Positions 7,360 to 15,941 of a stretch of DNA of 34,151 nt are shown here, piece after piece (positions within the stretch are counted from its first letter, which is position 1; each line of letters opens with the position of its first letter). The DNA comes from Planctomycetota bacterium. Its GTDB lineage: Bacteria; Planctomycetota; UBA1135; GCA-002686595. The stretch lies in NCBI GenBank assembly GCA_029212845.1, contig JARGPD010000032.1:1-34151 (forward strand), written 5' to 3'. The position numbers and the translations under genes are program-made. The notes under the pieces were generated by a model. It searched no databases, was not told where the DNA came from, and saw nothing but the letters and a program-made list of their open reading frames with translations.

Positions 7360-8403
7360 ATGAAAGCGGTCTCCTTCTCGCAGCATGGTTCCCTCGATGT
7401 CCTCGAATACGGGGACGTGCCCGACCCGGTGCTTGGACCCGGCGAGGTGCTGCTGCGTATCGAGGCCGCGGCCTGCAACTTCAACGACATCTGGGCCCGG
7501 CAGGGCCTGCCGCGGGTGACCCTGCCGCTGCCGCACGTGTCGGGCACCGATGCCGCCGGGGTCGTCGTCGCGATCGGCGAGGGCGTCACCGGCGTGGCGG
7601 TCGGCGACCAGGTCATCACCTACCCCGTGCGCGCCTGCCGCAGGTGCAACGCCTGCCTCGCCGGCGAGGAGGTCTTCTGCAAGGGCCTCAAGATCTGGGG
7701 CTTCCAGACCGGGCCCTTCGACGGGTCCTTCGCCGAGTACGCCAAGGTGCAGGTCGAGCAGGTGCTGCCCAAGCCCGCGCACCTCACGTGGGAGGAGGCC
7801 GCCGCGACGACCACGTCCCTCCTGTCGGTCTGGCGCATGCTCGTCACCCGCGCCCAGGTCCAGCCCGGCGACCAGGTCCTGATCTGGGGCGCGAGCGGCG
7901 GCACCGGCTCCTTTGCGATCCAGCTGGCCAAGGAGATCGGCGCGGTCCCGATCGCGGTGACCTCGTCCGAGGCCAAGGCGGAGTGGTGCTCCAAGATGGG
8001 CGCGACCCACGTGCTGCGCAGCGACTGCCAGGACATCCAAGCCGAGGTCGCCCGGCTGACCGATCGCCGCGGCGTCGACGTCGTCTTCGACCACGTGGGC
8101 GAGCCGGTCTGGTACACCAGCGTCGAGTGCCTGCGCTGGGGCGGCAAGATCGTGATCTGTGGCGCCACCGAGGGCTTCGAGGCCAAGATCGATCTGCGCT
8201 ACCTGTGGAACAAGCAGCTGTCGTTCCTTGGCTCCCACATCGGGACGCGCAAGGAGTGGGTCCAGGCGATGAAGCTGGTCGAAGCGCGCCGCATCCACCC
8301 GCCGGTCACCGAGATCTTCGACCTGCCGGGCGCCATCGAAGCCCAGCGCCGCATGGAGAACCGTCAGCTGATGGGCAAGCTCGCGATCCGGATCGGGTCA
8401 TGA
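7360..8403 (+). CDS. Zinc-type MDR superfamily alcohol dehydrogenase/enoyl reductase
   Basis: This 347-residue product is a medium-chain dehydrogenase/reductase. The GroES-like N-terminal half has FNDIWARQGLP and the structural-zinc cysteine set Cys93, Cys96, Cys99 and Cys107. The Rossmann half has GASGGTG at 177-183, the nucleotide-binding loop of the quinone-reductase/crotonyl-CoA-reductase branch, followed by VDVVFDHVGEPVW. It should reduce an alpha,beta-unsaturated or carbonyl group with NAD(P)H; the substrate is unknown. The frame extends upstream to 7246, but homology starts at the ATG at 7360 (MKAVSFSQHG). It is first of ten tightly packed genes; its TGA overlaps the next ATG (ATGA). 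In a pathway with ketosynthases it could supply an enoyl- or acyl-reduction step. Confidence 0.88.
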   Translation: MKAVSFSQHGSLDVLEYGDVPDPVLGPGEVLLRIEAAACNFNDIWARQGLPRVTLPLPHVSGTDAAGVVVAIGEGVTGVAVGDQVITYPVRACRRCNACLAGEEVFCKGLKIWGFQTGPFDGSFAEYAKVQVEQVLPKPAHLTWEEAAATTTSLLSVWRMLVTRAQVQPGDQVLIWGASGGTGSFAIQLAKEIGAVPIAVTSSEAKAEWCSKMGATHVLRSDCQDIQAEVARLTDRRGVDVVFDHVGEPVWYTSVECLRWGGKIVICGATEGFEAKIDLRYLWNKQLSFLGSHIGTRKEWVQAMKLVEARRIHPPVTEIFDLPGAIEAQRRMENRQLMGKLAIRIGS

Positions 8404-9386
8404 CGAGCCACGTCCAGATCCTCGGAATCGGACACAGCACGCCGACCCAGGTGCTCACGAACGAAGCGCTGATCGCACGCTTTGGCCTGAAGGTCGATGC
8501 GGAGTGGATCGAGCAGCGCACCGGCATCCGGGATCGCCACTGGCTCCAGGACGGGGAGACGACCTCGGACCTCGCCGTTGCGGCGGCGGAGCTGGCCCTT
8601 GCCCAGGCCGGGGTCAGGAGCACCGAGGTCGAGCGCATCGTGCTCGCCACGATCTCGCCCGACCACCCGAGCCCGTCGACGGCGACGATCGTCGAGCGCA
8701 AGCTCGGCGCGCGCTGCGCGGCCTTCGACCTGTCGGCGGCCTGCGCCGGCTTCCTCTACGGCCTCGAGCTCGGCGCGATGTCCGTGCGTGCCGGCGCGCG
8801 CAACGTGCTCGTGATCGCCGCCGACGCACGCAGTCGCTTCATCGACAAGCACGACCCTCGCTCGGCCGTGCTCTTCGCCGACGGGGCCGCAGCGGTCCTG
8901 CTCGGGCCCGCCGATGCGCCTGGCCTGCTCGCGATCCACCTCGGCGCCGAGGGCCGCGAGCGCATGGGCGCACACATGCCCGCCGGTGGAGCAGCCATGC
9001 CGACCACCGCCGCCACCGTCGAAGCGGGCCTGCACTTCCTCGTCGTCGACGGCAAGCGCGAGATCTTCGACCTGTTCGTGGCCTACACCCGCGAGGCCTG
9101 TGACGCCGTGCTGTCCCAGGCCGGGATCACGATCGACGACGTCGACCTGTTCATCACCCACCAGGGCAACGCGCGCATGGTCGAGCTGACGGTCGGAGCC
9201 CTCGGTGTCGATCCGGCGCGCGCGATGAACAACATCGCCCACCACGGCAACACCTCGAGCGCGACGGTCCCGATCGCCCTCAGCGAGGCGATCGCATCCG
9301 GACGCCTCGCCAGCGGCCAGACCGCGCTCCTGACCTCGGTCGGCGCTGGCTACACCTTCGGCGCCGCCCTCTACCGCATGCCCTGA
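8400..9386 (+). CDS. FabH-like 3-oxoacyl-ACP synthase III, catalytically complete
   Basis: The 328-residue product is a KASIII (thiolase-fold) condensing enzyme. The catalytic triad is in place: Cys115 in FDLSAACAGF, His254 in ITHQGNARM and Asn284 in HHGNTSSA. The family segments EWIEQRTGIRDR and FADGAAAVLLGP are also present. KASIII enzymes use an acyl-CoA or acyl-ACP starter and extend it with malonyl-ACP, starting fatty-acid or polyketide chains. In this operon it precedes a ketoreductase, acyl ligase and ACP, which points to a specialised starter unit instead of housekeeping fabH. Start ATG 8400 overlaps the previous stop. A pseudo-KASIII that has lost these residues is encoded 2.6 kb downstream in the same operon, suggesting a pair. 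Confidence 0.93.
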   Translation: MTSHVQILGIGHSTPTQVLTNEALIARFGLKVDAEWIEQRTGIRDRHWLQDGETTSDLAVAAAELALAQAGVRSTEVERIVLATISPDHPSPSTATIVERKLGARCAAFDLSAACAGFLYGLELGAMSVRAGARNVLVIAADARSRFIDKHDPRSAVLFADGAAAVLLGPADAPGLLAIHLGAEGRERMGAHMPAGGAAMPTTAATVEAGLHFLVVDGKREIFDLFVAYTREACDAVLSQAGITIDDVDLFITHQGNARMVELTVGALGVDPARAMNNIAHHGNTSSATVPIALSEAIASGRLASGQTALLTSVGAGYTFGAALYRMP

Positions 9387-10180
9387 TGCCGACCACCACC
9401 CACCAACGCACCGCGCTCGTCACGGGCGCCTCGCGCGGCATCGGTCGCGCCATCGCCCTCGAGCTCGCCCGGGGCGGCCACAGGCTGGTGTTGCACGAGC
9501 ACGAGCCCGGGAGCGGCGCCGAGACCGATGCGCTCCTGCGCGCGGCGCACAGCGAGCCGCGCTGGATCCACGGCGACCTGGCCCGTCCAGTTGGCGCCGG
9601 CGACACGGACGAGCCCGGCGGCCTCGGCGACCTCGCCGGGCTCGAGATCGACGTCCTGGTGCACAACGCCTCAGCCTTCGCACCCTATGGCCGAGTCGAG
9701 GACGGCGCGCGCGAGGCCGATGCCGAGGTGCTCGGGGTCGCCCTCACGGCCGGCATCGGTCTAGCCCGCGCCGTGACACCCGGCATGCGCGCGCGCGGCT
9801 TCGGCCGCTTGGTCTTCATCGGCTCTGCCGCCGGTCGCCTCGGCGCCGCCGGGCAGGTTGCCTATGCGACCGCCAAGGCCGGCCTGCTCGGGCTGACCCG
9901 CAGCCTCGCGGTCGAGCTCGGCCGCGCCGGCATCACCTGCAACCTAGTCGAGCCCGGCCTCATCGACACCGAGCGCACCCGCGCGGCGCTCTCGGGCGCC
10001 CAGTTCCAAGCCCTCGCCGCATCCACGCCGGTCGGCCGCGCCGGGAACCCCGAGGAGCTCGCGCGGCTCGTGGCCTTCCTCGCCAGTGACGACGCGGGCT
10101 ATGTCACCGGCGCGGCGATCCCCGCGGATGGCGGCCTCGGCCTCGGGGTCGTGCCACGCAACCAAGAGCCGCCGTGCTGA
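9386..10180 (+). CDS. SDR family 3-oxoacyl-ACP reductase (FabG-like)
   Basis: This is a 264-residue classical short-chain dehydrogenase. The cofactor motif TGASRGIG is at residues 13-20, with VLVHNAS as the NNAG-equivalent (here H-N-A-S), catalytic Ser147 and YATAK with Tyr160 and Lys164. The C terminus carries GNPEELARLVAFLASDDAGYVTGAAIPADGG, typical of FabG. It likely reduces a beta-ketoacyl thioester made by the preceding ketosynthase. The stop of the FabH-like gene and this ATG share one base (TGATG). The reading frame ends inside the start of the ligase gene. Confidence 0.92.
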   Translation: MPTTTHQRTALVTGASRGIGRAIALELARGGHRLVLHEHEPGSGAETDALLRAAHSEPRWIHGDLARPVGAGDTDEPGGLGDLAGLEIDVLVHNASAFAPYGRVEDGAREADAEVLGVALTAGIGLARAVTPGMRARGFGRLVFIGSAAGRLGAAGQVAYATAKAGLLGLTRSLAVELGRAGITCNLVEPGLIDTERTRAALSGAQFQALAASTPVGRAGNPEELARLVAFLASDDAGYVTGAAIPADGGLGLGVVPRNQEPPC

Positions 10181-11724
10181 TCCAAGACCTGCTCGAGCGC
10201 AGCGTCCAGCTGTTCCCGCACCGCACCGCCGTCGACGACGGCGAGCGCCGCTGGAGCTTCACCCAGCTGCGCGACCAGGTCTGCAACCTCGCAGCTGCCC
10301 TCACCCGCGCGGGCGTCGAGGCCGAGGACCGGGTCGCGCTGCTCAGCCGCAACCGCGCCGAGTACGTCGCCCTGTACTTCGCTGCCGCTCGACTCGGCGC
10401 CGTGCTCGTACCGCTCAACTGGCGCCTGACCCCGCCCGAGCTGGCCACGATCCTCGGCGACGCCGGGCCCGAGCTCGTCCTGGCCGAAGCCGAGCTCGCA
10501 CCGCGGCTCGAAGGTTGCGCACATGTGGTCCTCGGGCAGCTGCTCGGGGAAGGGCCAGACGCACCGGCCGACCCTCGCGATGGGCGTGGACGTCGCGCGG
10601 CTTCCTGGCAGCCCAAAGAGCCCAGCTCCGACGCCGCGGTCGCCGTGCAGATGTACACGTCGGGCACCTCGGGCCGGCCGAAGGGTGCCATGTTGACCCA
10701 CCGCAACTGCCACAGCATGACCAGCGCGTGGCTGCTCGACATGCCCCTCGATGCCGGCGACCGCTTCCTCCAGGTCACGCCGCTCTTCCACGTCGGCGGC
10801 CTCCTGATGCTGCTGTCCTGCGTCGCGAGCGGCGCGACCCTGCGGCTCCTGCCGGAGTTCGATCCCGTGGCCGCCATCGACGTGCTCAGCGGCGAGCCGA
10901 CGACCCACACCTTGATGGTGCCGGCCATGCTCGAGTGGCTCCTGGCCGAGCCCTACCTCGTGGGCAAGCAGCTCGCGCACCTCCGGCTGGTCGTCTATGG
11001 TGCCGCGCCGATCCCGCCAGCGACCCTCGAGCGTGCGCGCGCGCGGCTCGCCTGCGACTTCCTCCAGGGCTACGGCCTGACCGAGAGCACCGGGGTCCTG
11101 TTGACCCTGACCCCGCGCGACCACCGCGAGGGCGATGCGGTGCGCCTGGCCTCGGCCGGCCGCGCTGCGCCCGGCTGCTTGGTGCGCGTGGTCGACCGGA
11201 ATGGCGAGGAAGTCGAGGCCAGTGAAGATGGCCAGCCCGGTGAGGCCGGCGAGATCGTTGCCCGCGGCGACAACCTCTCCCCCGGCTACTGGAACGACCC
11301 GGACGGAACCGCCGCCGCCTGGACCGACGGCTGGTTCCACACCGGGGACCTCGCGCGCATCGACACCGCGGGCTACATCACCATCGTCGATCGCATCAAG
11401 GACATGATCCTGGTCGGCGGCGAGAACGTCTACCCGCGCGAGGTCGAGCTCGTGCTGCTCGAGCACCCCGACGTGCGCGACGCTGCGGTCGTCGGCATCC
11501 CCCACGACGTCTGGGGCGAGGAGGTCCTTGCGCTAGTCGTGCTCGAGCCGGGAAGGACCCAGACCGACCGCAGCCTGACGAGTCACTGCCGCGGCGCTCT
11601 GGCCCGCTACAAGTGCCCCACCCGCTTCCAGTTCCCTGGCGAGCTGCCGCGCAACGCCGCCGGCAAGCTCATGAAGAACGAGCTGCGTGCTCCCCACTGG
11701 CAAGGACGGCCCCGCCTCGTATGA
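10174..11724 (+). CDS. AMP-forming acyl-CoA synthetase/acyl-ACP ligase
   Basis: The 516-residue adenylate-forming enzyme has the phosphate-binding loop MYTSGTSGRPKGAMLTH at residues 160-176, the YGLTES adenine motif from residue 300, TGD with Asp392, KDMILVGGENVYPREVE as the hinge, and the catalytic C-terminal lysine 498 in AGKLMK. It activates a carboxylate with ATP and transfers it to CoA or a carrier protein. The ACP gene directly downstream overlaps by four bases, which favours loading onto that ACP, though transfer to CoA cannot be excluded. It starts at GTG 10174, overlapping the SDR stop by seven bases. Acyl specificity cannot be read from the sequence. Confidence 0.92.
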   Translation: MLIQDLLERSVQLFPHRTAVDDGERRWSFTQLRDQVCNLAAALTRAGVEAEDRVALLSRNRAEYVALYFAAARLGAVLVPLNWRLTPPELATILGDAGPELVLAEAELAPRLEGCAHVVLGQLLGEGPDAPADPRDGRGRRAASWQPKEPSSDAAVAVQMYTSGTSGRPKGAMLTHRNCHSMTSAWLLDMPLDAGDRFLQVTPLFHVGGLLMLLSCVASGATLRLLPEFDPVAAIDVLSGEPTTHTLMVPAMLEWLLAEPYLVGKQLAHLRLVVYGAAPIPPATLERARARLACDFLQGYGLTESTGVLLTLTPRDHREGDAVRLASAGRAAPGCLVRVVDRNGEEVEASEDGQPGEAGEIVARGDNLSPGYWNDPDGTAAAWTDGWFHTGDLARIDTAGYITIVDRIKDMILVGGENVYPREVELVLLEHPDVRDAAVVGIPHDVWGEEVLALVVLEPGRTQTDRSLTSHCRGALARYKCPTRFQFPGELPRNAAGKLMKNELRAPHWQGRPRLV

Positions 11725-11972
11725 AGACGCCCCCGACGCTCCCCACGGTCCTCGCTCTGCTCGAAGAGGCGACCCTCGCCGAAGAGGGCACGATCGATCC
11801 CGAAGCGCCGCTGCTCGGCATGGAGGGCTGGGACTCGATGGGCATGGTCATGTTCATCGCGCTCGTCCAGGACCACCACGGCTTCGAGCTCTCGATCACC
11901 GACCTGCGCGACTGCGTGTGCGGCAACGAGCTCTTGGTGGTCATCGCCGAGCGCGCCCGGGAACCGTCATGA
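11721..11972 (+). CDS. Acyl carrier protein
   Basis: This 83-residue acidic protein has the 4'-phosphopantetheine site at Ser39 in GWDSMGMVMF, preceded by GTIDPEAPLLGMEG, the helix-I-to-II segment of an ACP. The usual GxDSL is D-S-M here. It is flanked by an acyl ligase and a KASIII-like gene, and both junctions are four-base ATGA overlaps. I infer that it is the private carrier for this pathway. A phosphopantetheinyl transferase is not in the window and would be supplied from elsewhere. The ATG at 11721 is decided by the coupling with the previous stop. Confidence 0.9.
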   Translation: MKTPPTLPTVLALLEEATLAEEGTIDPEAPLLGMEGWDSMGMVMFIALVQDHHGFELSITDLRDCVCGNELLVVIAERAREPS

Positions 11973-13003
11973 CCTCGGGCGTGCGGCTGATCGCGAGCGC
12001 GGCCTCTGGTCCCGTCGACCTGGTCGGCGCGGCCGCACGGGTCGACAACCAGGCGCTCTTCGACCGCGCGCCCGTGCTGGCGCGCCACTTCGACCTGGAC
12101 CAGCTCGAGGCGCGCTTCGGAGTGCGCTCCCGCCAGTGGACCCGCGGCGTCGGGCTGGACGAGTCCGACCTGGCCCTGGGCGCGGTCCGCAGCCTGCTCG
12201 CCAAGGCCGCGCGGCGCCCGGACGAGCTCGCGCTCCTGATCGCGGTCACGTCGACGCCGAGCCGCGCCACCAGCTCGCTCGCCGGGCGCGTCGCGCGCGG
12301 ACTGAGCCTAAGCTGCCCGAGCTTCGACCTGCGCGCCGGTGGCGCAGGAGCGCTCTTGGCCTGGCGCGCCGCCGAGCGCTGGCTGGCCGGCACCCATGGC
12401 CTCGCCGTCGTGGTCGCCGCCGAGTCGATCTCGCCCTGGCTCGAGCTCGATACCGCGGCACCCACGCCGATCCTCTTCGGCGATGGCGCTGCTGCGATCC
12501 TGCTCCAGGGCGCGGCCGCGCAGCCCGGCCTGCTGGCCTTCGAGGGGCGCACCGACGCCCCCGCCGGCCAGGCCTTCACGGTGCCGGCGCCCCTGCCTCC
12601 TGGGCCGGACTCGACCCCCACAGACTTCTGCTTCCAGGACGCCGACCGCACCTACGCCGGCGCGATGGGCGAGCTGCGCGCCGCGCTCTGCTCGCGCCTC
12701 AGGGCGGCCCACGAGCTCGCCGCTACCGAGCGCGGCCTGCCGGCATCGATCGACGCCTTCTTCCCGATGGCGCCGAGCCTCGCGAGCGCCAGCGCCCAGG
12801 CCGATGCCTTCGGAGTCCCCGCCGAGCACACGCACACCTGCCTCCTCGACTGGGGCTGCCCCGGCGCCGCCGCGCCGCTGATCGCCCTCGCGGCGACCGA
12901 CCTGACCCAGCCCAAGACGCTCGCCCTCGCCGCCGTCGGAGGTGGCGCCCACGGCGCCGCGCTGACCTGGCGCCACTCGCCCCCCACCCAGGACTGCCCG
13001 TGA
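11969..13003 (+). CDS. KASIII-fold protein lacking all three catalytic residues (pseudo-ketosynthase III)
   Basis: The 344-residue product follows the FabH pattern: LEARFGVRSRQWTRG where FabH has WIEQRTGIR, then SCPSFDLRAGGAGALLAW, FGDGAAAILLQG, IDAFFPMAPS and LDWGCPGAAAPLIAL. Aligning by eye with the FabH-like protein at 8400-9386 puts Gly125 at the cysteine position, Met267 at the histidine and Cys297 at the asparagine, so it cannot condense by the known mechanism. A regulatory or structural partner role is likely. PqsB, the inactive FabH-fold subunit of PqsBC in Pseudomonas aeruginosa, is a precedent. Its start ATG overlaps the ACP stop, and its own stop overlaps the next GTG. Confidence 0.85.
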   Translation: MTSGVRLIASAASGPVDLVGAAARVDNQALFDRAPVLARHFDLDQLEARFGVRSRQWTRGVGLDESDLALGAVRSLLAKAARRPDELALLIAVTSTPSRATSSLAGRVARGLSLSCPSFDLRAGGAGALLAWRAAERWLAGTHGLAVVVAAESISPWLELDTAAPTPILFGDGAAAILLQGAAAQPGLLAFEGRTDAPAGQAFTVPAPLPPGPDSTPTDFCFQDADRTYAGAMGELRAALCSRLRAAHELAATERGLPASIDAFFPMAPSLASASAQADAFGVPAEHTHTCLLDWGCPGAAAPLIALAATDLTQPKTLALAAVGGGAHGAALTWRHSPPTQDCP

Positions 13004-14733
13004 CCCTTCGACCCGTTGACGGCCTCTTCATCTCCTACTACGAAGACATCGACCGCTGGGGCAACGACCACGCGCCGAGCCGCTCCGGTCCGACCGGGTC
13101 GCCGGCATACCTGGCGGCCGAGGCGGGCTCCGGCAAGGACACCCTGACCCACCGCATGGGTCGCCAGAGCGTCGGCATCGACGGCATGAACCACGACATC
13201 GCGCGCTACCTGTCGCGGGCGCGCTATGGCACGTCGATCGAGTACCGCCGCTACGACGCCTTCTCGCCGACGCACCTGAGCGGCGCGTACTACGAGTCGC
13301 TCGCCAAGCGGCACGGCTATGACCTGCACCACATCAACCACGCCTCGCGGGTCGACCTCGAGCGTCTCGCGCCGCAGCTAGCGCCGCGCTTCGTGTTCCT
13401 CTCGACGACCTACATGACCGAGACCTCGATGGCCCTCGACGCCGCCCAGCACGTGCGCGCGAACTGGCCCGGCGTGCCGGTCATCATGGGCGGTCTGGTC
13501 CTGGTCGAGCTCGAGAAGAGCCTGCCCGACGCGGTCTTCCAGACCTTCCTCAAGGCCTGGGGTGCCGACGCCTACGTGATCACGCCGCTGGGCGAGGCGG
13601 CCTTCCTGCGCCTGCTCGAGAGCGACGGAACCGACATCCCCGGGCTCCGCCTGCCCAAGACCTGGGTCCTGCGCGACGGACGCTACGCCGTCGACGCGAC
13701 GATCGAAGAGCCCGGGCTCGACATCAACGAGAACCACGTGCGCTGGGAGCTGCTCGACCCTGAGCGCTTGTACCACACGGTGCACACGCGCACGGCGCGC
13801 AGCTGCGCCTTCACCTGCGCCTTCTGCAGCTACTTCTCGAACCAGGGTCCGCTCGTGCTGAGCGACCCAGCCACCCTCGACATGGAGCTGCAGCGCCTGA
13901 GCTCGGTCGGCAGCGTGAAGAGCCTGATCTTCACCGACGACACGCTCAACGTCCCGATGCCGCGCTTCCTCGAGCTGCTCGAGGTGCTCAAGCGCTACGA
14001 CTTCGAGTGGTACTCCTACTTCCGCGCGCAGTTCGCCGACGAGGACTGCGCCAAGTCGATGATCGACTCGGGCTGCAAGGCGGTCTTCCTGGGCATCGAG
14101 TCCCTCGACGACAAGGTGCTGAAGAACATGAAGAAGGCCGCGACCCAGAAGGCCTACACGCGCGGCATGCGGGCGCTCAAGGCGGCCGGCATCCACACCC
14201 ACGCCAACTTCATCGTCGGCTTCCCCGGCGACCGGCCCGAGAACACGAAGGCGGCCATCGACTGGGTCGACGGCGAGGGCGTCGAGTTCTTCACGTTCAG
14301 CCCGTGGTACTGCTCGCCCGCGACGCCGATCGGCAAGCAGGAGCAGAAGGACAAGTACGGCGTGCGGGGCAACTTCTGGCGCTGGGAGCACGACACGATG
14401 AACTCGAGCCAAGCCCTCGAGCACGAGATCTGGGCGATCGAGAACGCCAAGTCCTCGGTCTTCGTCTCGGAGCTCTCCGCCCAGTGCTTCTGGTCCGAGA
14501 TCCAGCTGTACGCCAACGGCTTCTCCGCCGCCGAGATCCAACAGCTGATGACCTCGTTCAACGGGCTCGCCGGCAGGAACAGCCACATGGGCGACGTCCA
14601 GGAGCTGCCCGCGTACCAGGAGACCCAGCGCATCCTGCACACCCGCGAGCTGCCGGTCCCCCCGGGCTGCGAGCTGTACCGCACCGAGGTCGAGTCGCGC
14701 GCCACGATCGACCGGGCGACCGCCAAGGCATGA
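13000..14733 (+). CDS. PhpK-like radical SAM enzyme, putatively cobalamin-dependent
   Basis: The 577-residue product has an N-terminal region of about 250 residues resembling a B12-binding domain (FVFLSTTYMTETSMALD, then VPVIMGGLVLVE, a GG-containing strand-turn), though the DxHxxG base-off motif is not seen. The radical SAM core follows, with the [4Fe-4S] motif CAFTCAFC (Cys269, Cys273, Cys276), then FTDDTLNVP, VFLGIESLDD and ANFIVGFPGD. The C-terminal part (FFTFSPWYC, RWEHDTMNSSQALE) resembles the PhpK family of P-methyltransferases. This predicts methylation or radical C-C chemistry on a lipid or polyketide intermediate, but substrate and reaction are unknown. The start is GTG 13000, overlapping the previous stop. 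The next ATG overlaps this stop. Confidence 0.83.
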   Translation: MTLRPVDGLFISYYEDIDRWGNDHAPSRSGPTGSPAYLAAEAGSGKDTLTHRMGRQSVGIDGMNHDIARYLSRARYGTSIEYRRYDAFSPTHLSGAYYESLAKRHGYDLHHINHASRVDLERLAPQLAPRFVFLSTTYMTETSMALDAAQHVRANWPGVPVIMGGLVLVELEKSLPDAVFQTFLKAWGADAYVITPLGEAAFLRLLESDGTDIPGLRLPKTWVLRDGRYAVDATIEEPGLDINENHVRWELLDPERLYHTVHTRTARSCAFTCAFCSYFSNQGPLVLSDPATLDMELQRLSSVGSVKSLIFTDDTLNVPMPRFLELLEVLKRYDFEWYSYFRAQFADEDCAKSMIDSGCKAVFLGIESLDDKVLKNMKKAATQKAYTRGMRALKAAGIHTHANFIVGFPGDRPENTKAAIDWVDGEGVEFFTFSPWYCSPATPIGKQEQKDKYGVRGNFWRWEHDTMNSSQALEHEIWAIENAKSSVFVSELSAQCFWSEIQLYANGFSAAEIQQLMTSFNGLAGRNSHMGDVQELPAYQETQRILHTRELPVPPGCELYRTEVESRATIDRATAKA

Positions 14734-15929
14734 AGCCCGAGGTCGAAGCGAGCATCCGCGCCGAGTGGCGGGCGGCGCGGGCGCGGCCGGGTGCCGCGGG
14801 CGGCGGCTTCCAGGTCGCCGGTGACGTCTACAACGACTCCGAGCTGGCCGAGCGCGAGCGCCACCTGGTCTTCGCCCGGGCGTGGCTGCCGATCTGCCGG
14901 GCCAGCCAGGTCGAGGCCCCCGGCAGCTACCGCACCGCCGACCTCGCGGGGACGCCGATCGCGGTCGTGCGCTCGCTGGGGTCGGGGCAGCTGCGGGCCT
15001 TCCTCAACGTCTGCCCGCACCGCGGCAACCAGCTGCTGCGCGCGGCAGAGGGCAGCCTCGCGGACCGCGACGGCGTCGTTGCCTGCGCCTACCACGGCGC
15101 GGCCTTCGACGCGGGCGGCCAGGACGAGGGCGATCGGCAGCGACCGTTCGGCGCGATGGTCCCGGGCTCGGGCGGCTTCCAAGGGAGCGAGCTCGGGTGC
15201 CTCGAGGCGCTCGCGGTGGAGAGCCACTGGGGCTGGGTCTGGGTCCGCCGCAGCGGCACGATGTCCCTGGCCGACTTCCTCGGCGAGGAGCTCGCCGACG
15301 AGCTGGCTGGTTGGGACCTCTTGCGCGCCGCGCTGCACCGCAGCCACAGCTTCGAGGGGGCCTTCGACTGGAAGGTCGGGGTCGAGGCCTTCCTCGAGTC
15401 GATGCACCTGCCGACGATCCACCGGCGCACGGCGGCGCCCCTGCTCGACCACATGGCCACGGCCCAGGCGCAGCTCGGCAGCCACTCGCGCATGAGCACG
15501 CCCTTCCGCATGCCCGGCGCCTATGGCCCCGACGGCCTGCTCGGCAGCGCCGCCGCCGAGGCTGGCGTCGGGCTCTTCCCCGGGCTCAACGAGGTCCAGC
15601 GCACGAGCAATTTCAGCTACCTGCTGTTCCCCAGCACCGTGCTGAACCTCCTGCCGACGCACTTCACCTTGTTCCGCATCCTGCCCCTCGGCCTCGAGCG
15701 CTGCCGCGTCGAGTACGAGCTGTACGCGGCTCCGACGAGCACGCCGGCCCAGGCGGCCTACGTCGACTCGCTCGACCCCGGCTACCTGCAGCTGCTCGAC
15801 GAAGACCTCGACAACCTGGCCTGGATCCAGCGCGGCGTGCGCCACGGGGACCGGCCGCTGCTCACGCTGACCTCCCAGGAGCGGCGCATCCTGCACTTCC
15901 GCGAGACCCTCGCCGCCTGGATGGCCTGA
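14730..15929 (+). CDS. Rieske-type non-heme iron oxygenase, alpha subunit-like
   Basis: The 399-residue product begins with a Rieske [2Fe-2S] domain: Cys95-Pro-His97 in VCPHRGN, and Cys119-x-x-His122 in CAYHG. It continues with a mononuclear iron domain where His226 and His231 (ESMHLPTIH) are two ligands, and the carboxylate is probably Asp361 in DEDLDNLAWIQ. The preceding FDWKVGVEAFLE carries Asp where NWK is common. The spacing between the two Rieske motifs is 21 residues, longer than the common 15-17. It resembles ring-hydroxylating oxygenase alpha subunits, with no separate reductase or ferredoxin gene in the window; these would come from elsewhere. It may hydroxylate or oxidise the acyl product. 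Confidence 0.9.
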   Translation: MKPEVEASIRAEWRAARARPGAAGGGFQVAGDVYNDSELAERERHLVFARAWLPICRASQVEAPGSYRTADLAGTPIAVVRSLGSGQLRAFLNVCPHRGNQLLRAAEGSLADRDGVVACAYHGAAFDAGGQDEGDRQRPFGAMVPGSGGFQGSELGCLEALAVESHWGWVWVRRSGTMSLADFLGEELADELAGWDLLRAALHRSHSFEGAFDWKVGVEAFLESMHLPTIHRRTAAPLLDHMATAQAQLGSHSRMSTPFRMPGAYGPDGLLGSAAAEAGVGLFPGLNEVQRTSNFSYLLFPSTVLNLLPTHFTLFRILPLGLERCRVEYELYAAPTSTPAQAAYVDSLDPGYLQLLDEDLDNLAWIQRGVRHGDRPLLTLTSQERRILHFRETLAAWMA

Positions 15930-15941
15930 CCCGCGGACCGG

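Noticed and set aside
5820-9386. A 1,188-codon plus-strand open frame over the YdeI, hydrolase and reductase genes
   Set aside because: It is antisense to two genes with clear motifs, has Arg/Gly/Ala-rich shadow composition, and becomes real only from 8400, where the FabH-like gene starts.
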